This document shows, one piece after another, positions 1-6,769 of a stretch of DNA of 11,656 nucleotides. The notes below the pieces were generated by a model that was given only the letters and a program-made list of their open reading frames with translations, was not told where the DNA came from and did not search any database. The position numbers and the translations under genes were made by a program. The first letter of the stretch is position 1; every line of letters starts with the position of its first letter. The stretch comes from an uncultured Parasphingopyxis sp. (GTDB taxonomy: Bacteria; Pseudomonadota; Alphaproteobacteria; Sphingomonadales; Sphingomonadaceae): positions 1 through 11,656 of the forward strand of contig CAJQMX010000344.1 in the NCBI GenBank assembly GCA_905479515.1, given 5' to 3'.

Positions 1-222
1 ACCGCGCCGCGCCAGATAGCTCAGCACCGGGATCAGGTCTGGCCAGCCCAGCGTCTTGCCGCAGCCATCGCATCGCGAACGGCCCTGTGATGCGGCCTCT
101 CCCGATGGCCAGCGCAATGCCAGCGTCGCCAGATAGCTGCCGATGATGAGCCCAAGCAGCGCCCCGAAACCCGCACGCCATTCGGGCGGCAAATTTTCAA
201 AACTCGCGAGAAGCGCGCTCAC
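1..222 (-). CDS. Prepilin peptidase (A24 family), N-terminal part only
   Basis: This is the first 74 codons of a prepilin peptidase, an inner-membrane enzyme that cleaves and usually N-methylates type IV pilin or type II secretion pseudopilin precursors; the gene continues past the left edge. Visible features are a first hydrophobic segment (about residues 19-37) with the family signature GSYL followed by RWP, then a cytoplasmic CxxCG motif (C51, C54) and LIPVLSYL (63-70), which together mark the N-terminal zinc/methylation domain. The second cysteine pair and the catalytic aspartates lie outside the window. The GTG start is fixed because an in-frame TAA directly precedes it. The gene begins 13 bases after the SH3b gene stops, so the two are probably cotranscribed, although the ribosome binding site is weak. 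The family call is firm; whether it serves pili or secretion cannot be told here. Confidence 0.85.
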   Translation of the reverse strand, partial: MSALLASFENLPPEWRAGFGALLGLIIGSYLATLALRWPSGEAASQGRSRCDGCGKTLGWPDLIPVLSYLARRG

Positions 223-235
223 TTAAAGCTGGTGC

Positions 236-748
236 CTAATCGACACGCTCGTCTTCCTCGACGCCGAACAGATGTGCGACCTGGACAAATCCGCTGCGCC
301 CACGCACGTCTATTTCGCACCAGCCGCGCCGACATGTGCGCACCCGCCCGACAACGCCCGGCTCCGCCTGATACCGGATTCGCGCGCTGGTTTGCGGTGC
401 TTCGCGCATCGGCCGGATATCGCCGATAATCATGGCCGTGCGGTCTGCGCTCAACAGATTGACGAGCATCCAGCCCTGGGTGCCATCGGGATCCTCAATC
501 TTGCGCCAATTCTCATACACTTCGACCACCCGCACAGGTAGCCCGGCACGCTGATACAGCCAGCTGATCGGGAAGTTGCGGCCCGGCCCGGTCCGCATCC
601 GGGCCTGTCCTGCAGAAATCGAAGCCCAATAGGGTGTTTCCCGTTCCTGGGCCGCAGCACCATCGGGAACCGACAGCAAAGTTGCGCCGATCACCAGAAT
701 CACCAGTCGAAAAATACTGTGCATTTCCTGCACCGTCCCCTTTTCCAT
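236..748 (-). CDS. Secreted protein with two bacterial SH3 (SH3b) domains
   Basis: A 170-residue exported protein of unknown exact role. Residues 1-33 form a signal peptide: a charged start, a hydrophobic core (about 13-27) and an AAA|Q-type cleavage site near residue 33. Two SH3b repeats follow. The first (about 41-100) has the classic pattern ARMRTGPGRNFP and ends in GWMLVNLLS. The second (about 105-162) has IRPMREAPQTSA and ends in SGFVQVAHLFGV. Such domains typically bind cell-wall peptides or act as protein-interaction modules in the periplasm. C139 and C144 lie close together and could form a disulfide after export. The ATG at 748 is preceded by a GGGAACGG stretch; an internal ATG at 724 would keep the signal peptide core and is a possible alternative. 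The gene is divergent from the dehydrogenase gene and upstream of the prepilin peptidase gene. No enzymatic motif is visible. Confidence 0.85.
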   Translation of the reverse strand: MEKGTVQEMHSIFRLVILVIGATLLSVPDGAAAQERETPYWASISAGQARMRTGPGRNFPISWLYQRAGLPVRVVEVYENWRKIEDPDGTQGWMLVNLLSADRTAMIIGDIRPMREAPQTSARIRYQAEPGVVGRVRTCRRGWCEIDVRGRSGFVQVAHLFGVEEDERVD

Positions 749-766
749 TGCCCGTTCCCGTCTCTA

Positions 767-785
767 GGCCAAGCGTTGGCCAAGC
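767..785. repeat. Direct repeat GGCCAAGC x2 with an embedded inverted repeat, candidate operator
   Basis: Within the 91-base gap between two divergent genes, GGCCAAGC occurs twice (767-774 and 778-785), with starts 11 bases apart, about one helical turn. The same stretch contains a perfect 6-base inverted repeat, GGCCAA/TTGGCC, around a 3-base centre (767-781). The spacing and symmetry fit a transcription factor site, but no regulator is known for it. Confidence 0.35.
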
Positions 786-802
786 TTCAACCCGCGATCC
801 GC

Positions 803-831
803 TTGACGCGTCGCCAAACAGGCTGCAATTC
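803..831 (+). promoter_or_regulatory. Possible promoter of the 2-hydroxyacid dehydrogenase gene
   Basis: TTGACG at 803-808 matches five of six bases of the sigma-70 -35 consensus and lies in the intergenic gap just before the gene. A -10 at the right distance (about 826-831, CAATTC) is poor. If used, transcription would begin close to the ATG at 840, giving a nearly leaderless mRNA. That would agree with the absence of a clear Shine-Dalgarno sequence. This is an inference from motif spacing only. Confidence 0.25.
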
Positions 832-839
832 ACTGCGCG

Positions 840-1829
840 ATGCCTCAGATTGAACGCCCCAAGACCATTGTCACGCGAAAGCTGCCCACCCAGGTGGAAG
901 CGCGCATGGCGGAATTGTTTGATGCTGAATTCAATGCCGATGACACGCCAATGTCCACCGATGCGCTGAAAGATGCGGTCGCGCGGGCCGATGTCCTCGT
1001 GCCCACAGTGACCGATGATATCACGGCCGATGTGCTGGCCAGCGCCGGGCCACAGCTGAAACTGATCGCCAATTTCGGGGTCGGCGTCGATCATATCGAT
1101 CTTGCTGCGGCGCGCGCGCGGGAGATTCCCGTTACCAATACACCGGGCGTTCTGACCGAAGACACGGCGGATATGGTGATGGGGCTGATCATCTCTGTCC
1201 CACGGCGGCTGGCAGAAGGCGAAAAATTTGTCCGGGCCGGAAAATGGAAAGGCTGGGCGCCAACCGGCATGCTCGGCCACCGGGTGAACGGGAAAAAGCT
1301 CGGCATTATCGGGATGGGCAGGATCGGCCAGGCGATTGCCCGGCGTGCCAGCGGCTTTGGCATCGCGATCGACTATCACAACCGGCACAGGCTGCCGGAA
1401 GCCGTTGAGCAGACTTTGGGCGCCACCTGGCGCGGTGATCTGGACGATATGCTGGCCGATATCGATATTCTCTCGATCAACTGCCCCTATACCGCCGAGA
1501 CCCATCATCTTCTCAACGAGAAACGGCTCAAGCTGCTCGGCAGGGACGTCTATGTCATCAACGCTGCGCGCGGCGAGATTATCGATGAAGAGGCGCTGAC
1601 GGACGCCTTGGAAAATGGCGCAATTGCGGGCGCCGGGCTCGATGTTTACGAGAATGAGCCGCATATCGGCGAACGGCTTCTCGCACTCGATAATGTCGTG
1701 CTGCTGCCGCATCTTGGCTCGGCGACCTTTGAAGGGCGTGAGGCCATGGGTGACAAGGTGATCGCGAATATCCGCATCTGGGCGGACGGCCACAGGCCGC
1801 CGGACCAGGTGCTTGAAGGCTGGGCATAA
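840..1829 (+). CDS. D-2-hydroxyacid dehydrogenase (glyoxylate/hydroxypyruvate reductase type)
   Basis: A 329-residue soluble NAD(P)-dependent reductase of the D-isomer 2-hydroxyacid dehydrogenase family, resembling GyaR/GhrB enzymes that reduce glyoxylate to glycolate or hydroxypyruvate to glycerate. The substrate-domain signature NFGVGVDHIDL spans 78-88, and the Rossmann glycine motif GMGRIGQ spans 158-164. The catalytic triad is present: R244 in NAARGEIID, E273 in the motif ENEP, and H291 in LPHLGSAT. The R-to-E spacing of 29 equals that of E. coli SerA. Length is normal and there is no C-terminal ACT domain, so it is not a SerA-type phosphoglycerate dehydrogenase. The exact substrate and the NADH/NADPH preference cannot be settled by eye. 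The ATG at 840 lacks a clear ribosome binding site, but the N-terminus (residues 7-12, PKTIVT) looks like a normal family start. It is followed closely by amtB on the same strand. Confidence 0.9.
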   Translation: MPQIERPKTIVTRKLPTQVEARMAELFDAEFNADDTPMSTDALKDAVARADVLVPTVTDDITADVLASAGPQLKLIANFGVGVDHIDLAAARAREIPVTNTPGVLTEDTADMVMGLIISVPRRLAEGEKFVRAGKWKGWAPTGMLGHRVNGKKLGIIGMGRIGQAIARRASGFGIAIDYHNRHRLPEAVEQTLGATWRGDLDDMLADIDILSINCPYTAETHHLLNEKRLKLLGRDVYVINAARGEIIDEEALTDALENGAIAGAGLDVYENEPHIGERLLALDNVVLLPHLGSATFEGREAMGDKVIANIRIWADGHRPPDQVLEGWA

Positions 1830-1833
1830 CTGA

Positions 1834-1848
1834 CCGAAGAAAATTCGG
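1834..1848 (+). promoter_or_regulatory. Small perfect hairpin between dehydrogenase and amtB
   Basis: CCGAA (1834-1838) pairs with TTCGG (1844-1848) around the loop GAAAA. It sits in the 38-base gap, just before the AGGGAAA ribosome binding site (1859-1865). It has no following T-run, so it is more likely a minor mRNA structure than a terminator. Confidence 0.3.
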
Positions 1849-1867
1849 CTTCACTAAAAGGGAAACG

Positions 1868-3181
1868 ATGATGAGCAGGCTTTTGAAGGGACTGGCAACC
1901 GCCGCAACGGCTGCGATGGCCGCCGGACCATTGGCCGCCCAGCCCGGTTTCCCCCTTGCCCCTGTCGTCGTCAATTCCGGCGACACAGCCTGGATATTGA
2001 CCGCCAGCGCGCTCGTGCTGCTGATGACGCTTCCCGGGCTTGTGCTGTTTTATGGCGGGCTCGTCCGCACCAAGAATTTCCTCTCCGTCGGCATGCATAT
2101 TTTCGGCATTTGCTGCCTCACATCGCTGATCTGGGTGGCCATCGGGTATAGCCTGGTCTTTAGCGAAGGCGGCAATTTCATCGGCGGCACCGGGCTTGCG
2201 ATGCTTTCCGGGCTTGGCGAAGTTTTTCCCGGCACGACCATTCCCGAATCCAGTTTCGTCCTGTTCCAGATGACCTTCGCCATCATCACCCCGGCGCTGA
2301 TGGTCGGCGCATGGGTCGAGCGGGCACGGTTCGGCTGGGTCATGGTGTTTTCGGCGCTCTGGATGCTGCTCGTCTATATTCCCGTAGCGCATTGGATGTG
2401 GGGCGGCGGCTGGCTGGCCCAGCTCGGCGCGCTCGATTTCGCAGGCGGCATTGTCGTCCACACAACGGCAGGCATTTCGGCGCTGGTGATCGCCATCCTG
2501 CTCGGTCGCCGCGAAGGCTTTCCCAAGAAAATGATCCCGCCGCACGGCGCAGCCCTCACCATGACGGGCGCAGCCTTGCTCTGGGTCGGCTGGTTCGGCT
2601 TTAACGGCGGATCTGGGCTAACTGCGGATTTTGGCGCAGGCTCGGCAATTCTCAACACCCATCTTGCCGCCAGCGCCGCTGCGCTGACATGGGCGGCCAT
2701 CGAGAAGATTCGCTTCGGCAAATCCACCGGTATCGGCATCGCGACTGGCGTCATCGCCGGCCTTGCGACGATAACCCCCGCTGCGAATGTCGTCAGCCCG
2801 GGCAGTGCGTTGCTGCTGGGCCTGATGGCCGCGATTGTCTGTTTTGCCGGTGTCGGCCTTATCAAACGCCGCTTCGCGATTGACGATTCGCTTGATGTAT
2901 TTGCTGTCCACGGCGTTGGCGGGATGCTCGGCGCTTTGATGCTCGCTGTCCTGATGGCCCCGACTTTGGGCGGAACAGGCTTTGCACCGGGTATCACGAT
3001 GACCAGCCAATTGGTCGCACAGCTGATCGCAATCGGGGTTGTCGCGCTCTGGTCACTGGTGGCGACAGCCGGGCTTGCCTGGATTGTCGGCCTGGTCTTC
3101 CCGATGCGTGCGACAAAAGAGCAAGAGCAGGAAGGCCTCGACCTGTCGCAACATGGCGAAAAGGCTTGGGACTGGGAATAG
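1868..3181 (+). CDS. amtB: AmtB ammonium transporter
   Basis: A 437-residue inner-membrane ammonium channel of the Amt/Mep/Rh family, expected to be a trimer with eleven membrane helices per subunit after an N-terminal signal-like segment (residues 1-25, ending LAAQ). All landmark residues of E. coli AmtB occur at a constant offset of +30: F137 (F107) and F245 (F215) of the hydrophobic gate, S249 (S219) of the recruitment site, D190 (D160), and the twin histidines H198 and H348 (H168, H318). The C-terminal tail ends with EGLDLSQHGEKAW, the conserved cytoplasmic segment contacted by the PII protein GlnK, so regulation by a PII protein is likely. No glnK lies beside it in this window, although glnK-amtB pairing is usual. 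The ATG at 1868 (a second ATG follows at once) has a good AGGGAAA ribosome binding site. The gene may be cotranscribed with the dehydrogenase 38 bases upstream. Confidence 0.97.
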   Translation: MMSRLLKGLATAATAAMAAGPLAAQPGFPLAPVVVNSGDTAWILTASALVLLMTLPGLVLFYGGLVRTKNFLSVGMHIFGICCLTSLIWVAIGYSLVFSEGGNFIGGTGLAMLSGLGEVFPGTTIPESSFVLFQMTFAIITPALMVGAWVERARFGWVMVFSALWMLLVYIPVAHWMWGGGWLAQLGALDFAGGIVVHTTAGISALVIAILLGRREGFPKKMIPPHGAALTMTGAALLWVGWFGFNGGSGLTADFGAGSAILNTHLAASAAALTWAAIEKIRFGKSTGIGIATGVIAGLATITPAANVVSPGSALLLGLMAAIVCFAGVGLIKRRFAIDDSLDVFAVHGVGGMLGALMLAVLMAPTLGGTGFAPGITMTSQLVAQLIAIGVVALWSLVATAGLAWIVGLVFPMRATKEQEQEGLDLSQHGEKAWDWE

Positions 3182-3193
3182 ACTGTCCCGCCT

Positions 3194-3259
3194 AGCCCTA
3201 CGGCTGCCTACAAACCTGCCAATTGACGGGATTGCCCGCTGAACCGGCGCCTATCGCCG
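3194..3259. terminator. Cluster of short hairpins between convergent genes
   Basis: The 92-base gap between the converging amtB and flavin oxidoreductase genes holds three small perfect stems: AGCC/GGCT (3194-3205), CGGG/CCCG (3227-3238) and CGGCG/CGCCG (3245-3259). None has a strong T-run on either strand, so intrinsic termination is only a weak suggestion based on location. Confidence 0.25.
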
Positions 3260-3273
3260 ATTTGCCTGCAGCC

Positions 3274-4677
3274 CTAGTCGCCGGTCTGAATACGGTCGAC
3301 CAACTGCTTCACCGTCGGCACGAATCCGTTCGAATAGAAGGGATCGAGCTTGAAGTTGAAGGCATTATGGCCGGCAAACATCAGATTATGCTCCATCGGC
3401 CCGCCATGCGCGATATCCTGCAGCGTTTTCTGGATGCAGAATGAGCGCGGATCGGCCAGCCTGCCGGTCGTGTAATTATCCTTGTCTTTCCAGGACGAGA
3501 ATTGGCACTGGCTGAGGCAGCCCATGCAATCGGCCTGGTCTTTGCGGATCAGGGCGGCTTCCTCGGCAGTCACGAAAACCAGCGTGTTGTCCGGCGTTTT
3601 CAGCGCCATTGCGAAACCCAGAGCATCCCATTCGCGCGCGCGCAGCAAATCGCCGCGCGTCACCCAGAAATTCTTGCCTTTGACACCAACATCCAGTTGA
3701 TATTGGTGATCGCCGGCTGCTTCGAGCGAAAAGGCGATCTGCCGTTCAGACCGCGACTCAAGATTCTTCAGGAAGTCATTGCGAACCGCAGACGAATAGA
3801 ATCCCGTCGGCGAAAATTTGTGGAGCAGGATATCGCCCTCATCGAGCGTCATCAGCCGGTCTTTCCAAGCCTGGGGAATGGGGCTTTCCTGGGTCAGAAG
3901 CGGCCGCGTGCCGAACTGAAAAGTGATCTGCCCGAGTTCGGGATTGTTGATCCAGTGATCCCAGTCTCGCAGATACCAGACGCCGCCAGCCATCACGATC
4001 GGTACCGTGTCTGCAATACCCTCTGCCCGCATGACATCCCGCAATTCCTTGACGCGCGGATAGGGATCTTCGGGATTGAGCGGATCTTCGGCATTGGAGA
4101 GGCCATTATGCCCGCCCGCTTTCCACGGATCCTCATAAACCACCGCTCCAAGCCATTCAGCGGCTTTTGAATAGGCGCGTTTCCACAGCGCGCGGAAGGC
4201 GCGGGCGGAGCTGATAATCGGCAGATAATGGACCTGATAGGAGGCTGCGATCTCGGAAAGCTTGTAGGGCATGCCTGCGCCGCAGGTTACGCCCGCAACA
4301 AGGCCCTTGGTCTTTTCAAGCACACCGTGGAGCACTTCCTGCGCGCCGCCCATTTCCCACAACACGTTGATGTTGATCGCGCCCTTGCCGCTGGCGATAT
4401 CAAACGCGCGGCGAACCTGCTCAATGGCTCCGTCAATCGCATATTGGACCAGCTCTTCATGACGGTCGATGCGCCGTTTGCCGTGATAAATCTGCGGGAT
4501 AACCCGGCCTTCAGCGTCATAATTGTCTGCATTAACCGCCGACACGGTGCCGATGCCGCCTGCGGCCGCCCATGCGCCGGAACTCATACTATTCGTCGCG
4601 GCAACACCCTTGCCACCTTCGATCAACGGCAGAACTTCGCGCCCGCCATAATTGATCGTATCTAAACCCTTGAACAT
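3274..4677 (-). CDS. Nitronate monooxygenase-like flavin oxidoreductase with C-terminal cysteine cluster
   Basis: A 467-residue FMN-dependent TIM-barrel enzyme of the nitronate monooxygenase/2-nitropropane dioxygenase family. Numbered from the ATG at 4677, visible features are the N-terminal YGGREVLPLIEGGKGVAATN region (10-29), TCGAG (131-135), AGGHNG (187-192) whose H190 sits where family members carry the catalytic histidine next to the FMN phosphate loop, VMAGGV (228-233), and QFGTR (254-258). The protein is longer than the roughly 320-370 residues of simple nitronate monooxygenases. The extra C-terminal third carries C384-x2-C387-x3-C391 and C414, a spacing that could hold an Fe-S cluster. 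Start choice: an upstream ATG at 4716 has no ribosome binding site, whereas the ATG at 4677 is preceded by GGAGAG at good spacing and gives an MFKGL start. It is last in a run of three minus-strand genes, 64 bases after the glycosyltransferase gene. The true substrate is unknown; nitronate oxidation should not be assumed. Confidence 0.85.
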   Translation of the reverse strand: MFKGLDTINYGGREVLPLIEGGKGVAATNSMSSGAWAAAGGIGTVSAVNADNYDAEGRVIPQIYHGKRRIDRHEELVQYAIDGAIEQVRRAFDIASGKGAININVLWEMGGAQEVLHGVLEKTKGLVAGVTCGAGMPYKLSEIAASYQVHYLPIISSARAFRALWKRAYSKAAEWLGAVVYEDPWKAGGHNGLSNAEDPLNPEDPYPRVKELRDVMRAEGIADTVPIVMAGGVWYLRDWDHWINNPELGQITFQFGTRPLLTQESPIPQAWKDRLMTLDEGDILLHKFSPTGFYSSAVRNDFLKNLESRSERQIAFSLEAAGDHQYQLDVGVKGKNFWVTRGDLLRAREWDALGFAMALKTPDNTLVFVTAEEAALIRKDQADCMGCLSQCQFSSWKDKDNYTTGRLADPRSFCIQKTLQDIAHGGPMEHNLMFAGHNAFNFKLDPFYSNGFVPTVKQLVDRIQTGD

Positions 4678-4682
4678 ATACT

Positions 4683-4686
4683 CTCC
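4683..4686 (-). promoter_or_regulatory. Ribosome binding site that decides the flavin oxidoreductase start
   Basis: On the minus strand GGAG, part of GGAGAG (4681-4686), lies five bases before the ATG at 4677. No comparable site precedes the upstream ATG at 4716, so the shorter protein is preferred. Confidence 0.55.
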
Positions 4687-4741
4687 GACCCGGTTTAGCC
4701 CATCATATAGGGACATTTGGGCAGCGATGCGACCATTTTAC

Positions 4742-5875
4742 TCAGGCTGTGAATAATCCTGCGCGGCCAAGCGCTTCCTCGTAAAGCGCTGCATATTCGC
4801 CAACCATCTGGCCTTCATCATAGTCTGATATCGCTTTTTCGCGGTTGGCCACACCGATTGTTGCGCGAAAAGACCCATCTTCCACCAGCTTTTTCAAGGC
4901 GCCAGCCAAATCCATATCGCCCAGCGCAATAAGCGACCGATTCTCTGCGCTCACCATGGTTTCGACATCGCCAACCCTGGGTGACGCCACCGGAAGACCC
5001 GCCGCCATCGCCTCTATGACGGAAATCGGAAACTGTTCGCTGCGTGATGACAGCGCAAATATGTCGAAATGGCCGATATAACGCCAGGGTTGGTCGAGAA
5101 AACCGGCCAGCAGAACCCGTTGCGGGATACCGCAGGCCAGCGCCTCCGCCTCGATCGCGCCGCGTTCCGGCCCCTCTCCGGCGATCACGAGCCGCACATT
5201 GGGCGGCAGCTCTGCAACCGCGCGCACCAGGCGCGGCAAATCCTTCACCTCCCGCAAGCCGGCAATCGTCCCGATCACAATATCTCCGGGCTGCCGTACA
5301 AGGCCTGGGATTGCATTAGGCTCTGGCGGCCCAGCATAGCGCGACACCGGAATGCCGTTTGCAATCTGCTGCACCCGCGCCTCAGGCTGCTTCCATGCCG
5401 AGCGCGCAATCTCATGGAGCCGGTCCGAGGGGACGACCAGCGCGTGCAACGTTGGAAAGGCAAGCCGCCGATAGATATTGCGCTTCGGCTTCAGCCGGTC
5501 CGCTTCATCGGCATTGAACCCATCCTCATGATGGATGATCGGCGGCAATCCAGAGCCGAACAGCCGGTGCGTCATCACCCCGTCCATCGATCCCCAATTA
5601 TAGCTGAGAATCAGATCGAACTGCCGCATATAGCGGGCAAGCGCGCGGTATCGTCTCAATCCCGGCTTGCCGACCAGCGACGGTGCGTCCTGCGGAAAAT
5701 CGACGGCGATATCGGAATCAATCGCGTCACGCGCGCCCAAAGCCTCGGGCATGGCGCTGAGGATCGTATGCCGCGCCCGATCACCGAACGCATTCATCAG
5801 CCGTACCGCCCGGGCCTCCTTCCCGCCCAGCGAGAATGTCGAATGGAGATGCAGGATTTTCGCAGGTTCGCTCAC
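4742..5875 (-). CDS. Glycosyltransferase, GT4-like (GT-B fold)
   Basis: A 377-residue retaining glycosyltransferase of the GT4 type, predicted to be cytoplasmic or peripheral to the inner membrane and to transfer a sugar from a nucleotide donor during envelope polysaccharide or glycolipid synthesis. The N-terminal acceptor domain starts with ILHLHSTFSLGGKEARAVRL (7-26). The C-terminal donor domain has IGTIAGLREVKD (201-212), VIAGEGPERGAIE (230-242), and the EX7E motif E280...E288 in SEQFPISVIEAMAAG, which contacts the nucleotide sugar. Length is typical. The GTG start overlaps the TGA of the upstream alpha/beta hydrolase gene by four bases (GTGA), so the two are translationally coupled. No sugar or acceptor can be assigned, and there are no other polysaccharide genes in view. 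The family call is secure. Confidence 0.92.
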   Translation of the reverse strand: MSEPAKILHLHSTFSLGGKEARAVRLMNAFGDRARHTILSAMPEALGARDAIDSDIAVDFPQDAPSLVGKPGLRRYRALARYMRQFDLILSYNWGSMDGVMTHRLFGSGLPPIIHHEDGFNADEADRLKPKRNIYRRLAFPTLHALVVPSDRLHEIARSAWKQPEARVQQIANGIPVSRYAGPPEPNAIPGLVRQPGDIVIGTIAGLREVKDLPRLVRAVAELPPNVRLVIAGEGPERGAIEAEALACGIPQRVLLAGFLDQPWRYIGHFDIFALSSRSEQFPISVIEAMAAGLPVASPRVGDVETMVSAENRSLIALGDMDLAGALKKLVEDGSFRATIGVANREKAISDYDEGQMVGEYAALYEEALGRAGLFTA

Positions 5876-6732
5876 GCCTGAACACGCTCCAGCAGCCGAT
5901 CAATCGCCGCTTCGGCCTCCGGCTCGTTCAGGATCGGCGCATGGCCGACATCGGGAACCGTCACCATTTCGAGATCAGGTTTGCGCCGCTTCATCTCGTT
6001 CGCGGTGGCTTCGGACAGAATTTCGGAATGGCCGCCGCGTACCAGCGTCGTCGGAATATCCTTCAGGCCGGCATAGGCCGTCCACATGTCAAACCCCGCT
6101 TCGCCGCCCGGCACGCGGAAGGGCTCGGCAATGCGCATGTCATAATCATAGCCGATCCGGCCCGAAGACTGCAGCTTGCAGAGCCGCTTCGCCATCGCGA
6201 GAAAGTCTGCCAGTTCCCAATTGGGGTAGGTATCGCCAAAGCCCGATTGCAGCGCCCGCGCGGCATGGAGCCAGGTCGGGAAATTGCCGCCTTTGCCGAC
6301 ATAGCCGCGGATACGCTCCACGCCCTCGTCTTCGATCACCGGCCCGATATCGTTGAGCAGCACGCCAGCCATCCGCTCGGGATGCGTCGCCGCCTGCAGC
6401 ATGGCTATGATCCCCCCAAGGGATGTGCCGAAGGCTATGTAGCGATTGATGTTCCGGTCTTTCAGAAACGCCTCGACGTCCTGAACATAGGTTAACGGCA
6501 CATAGGTCATCGGATCGGACGCATAGGCGCTTTCACCACGTCCGCGCATTTCCAGCACATAGACCTGCCAATCCCCGGCAAGCCGCTCTGCGACAGGCTC
6601 CCAGTCCCGCGCATTGCGGGTCAGCCCATGCAGACACAGGATCGGCGGTTTGCCGGTCGGTTCGCCATAGGCGCGGTAATGCAGCCGCAAACCATCATTC
6701 GACCACCAAACTCCATCCGTATAGTCTGCCAC
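5872..6732 (-). CDS. Alpha/beta hydrolase
   Basis: A 286-residue cytoplasmic alpha/beta-fold hydrolase, probably an esterase or related enzyme of unknown substrate. Numbered from the GTG at 6732, the oxyanion HG lies at 35-36 in LCLHGLT, and the nucleophile elbow GTSLGG places the catalytic serine at S104. The catalytic histidine is H264 in VGHAPIL. The acid at the usual place after strand seven appears to be E237 in RGGHSEILS, where related proteins have Asp. Start choice: an ATG at 6771 is in frame, but it overlaps the selO start on the other strand and has no Shine-Dalgarno sequence. The GTG at 6732 is preceded by a purine-rich stretch with GGGAG nine bases upstream and leaves the conserved-looking WWSNDGLRLHYR region near the N-terminus. 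It is the first gene of the three-gene minus-strand run and overlaps the glycosyltransferase start by four bases. Confidence 0.88.
   Translation of the reverse strand: MADYTDGVWWSNDGLRLHYRAYGEPTGKPPILCLHGLTRNARDWEPVAERLAGDWQVYVLEMRGRGESAYASDPMTYVPLTYVQDVEAFLKDRNINRYIAFGTSLGGIIAMLQAATHPERMAGVLLNDIGPVIEDEGVERIRGYVGKGGNFPTWLHAARALQSGFGDTYPNWELADFLAMAKRLCKLQSSGRIGYDYDMRIAEPFRVPGGEAGFDMWTAYAGLKDIPTTLVRGGHSEILSEATANEMKRRKPDLEMVTVPDVGHAPILNEPEAEAAIDRLLERVQA
6698..6725 (+). promoter_or_regulatory. Candidate promoter of selO inside the hydrolase 5' end
   Basis: TATAGT at 6720-6725 matches five of six -10 consensus bases. It follows TTCGAC (6698-6703, a weak -35) after a 16-base spacer. The predicted transcript would start near 6732 and leave a leader of about 38 bases before the selO ATG. 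The site overlaps the first codons of the divergent hydrolase gene, which is unavoidable given the missing intergenic space. Confidence 0.35.
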
Positions 6733-6741
6733 GCTTGCGCT

Positions 6742-6746
6742 CTCCC
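6742..6746 (-). promoter_or_regulatory. Ribosome binding site deciding the hydrolase start
   Basis: On the minus strand GGGAG sits nine bases before the GTG at 6732, inside a long purine run (6742-6760 on the plus strand is pyrimidine-rich). It supports the GTG start over the ATG at 6771, whose leader has no such site. Confidence 0.55.
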
Positions 6747-6769
6747 GTTCCTTCCCCCCATATCGGGCC

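Noticed and set aside
513..1793. A 426-codon open frame on the minus strand opposite the 2-hydroxyacid dehydrogenase gene
   Set aside because: It covers the antisense of a dehydrogenase with intact catalytic motifs and runs into the SH3b gene in another frame. Its translation is low-complexity and unlike any family; it is a product of GC-rich codon use.
1830..1867. Sigma-54/NtrC control site before amtB
   Set aside because: No GG-N10-GC element with the expected flanking bases could be found in the gap or the last part of the upstream gene.
1646..2545. A 299-codon minus-strand open frame spanning the dehydrogenase/amtB junction
   Set aside because: Rich in H, D, Q and R, as expected from reading a membrane protein gene backwards; it crosses two real genes.
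5069..5881. A 270-codon plus-strand open frame opposite the glycosyltransferase gene
   Set aside because: Antisense shadow; the minus-strand frame has the EX7E motif and coupled translation.
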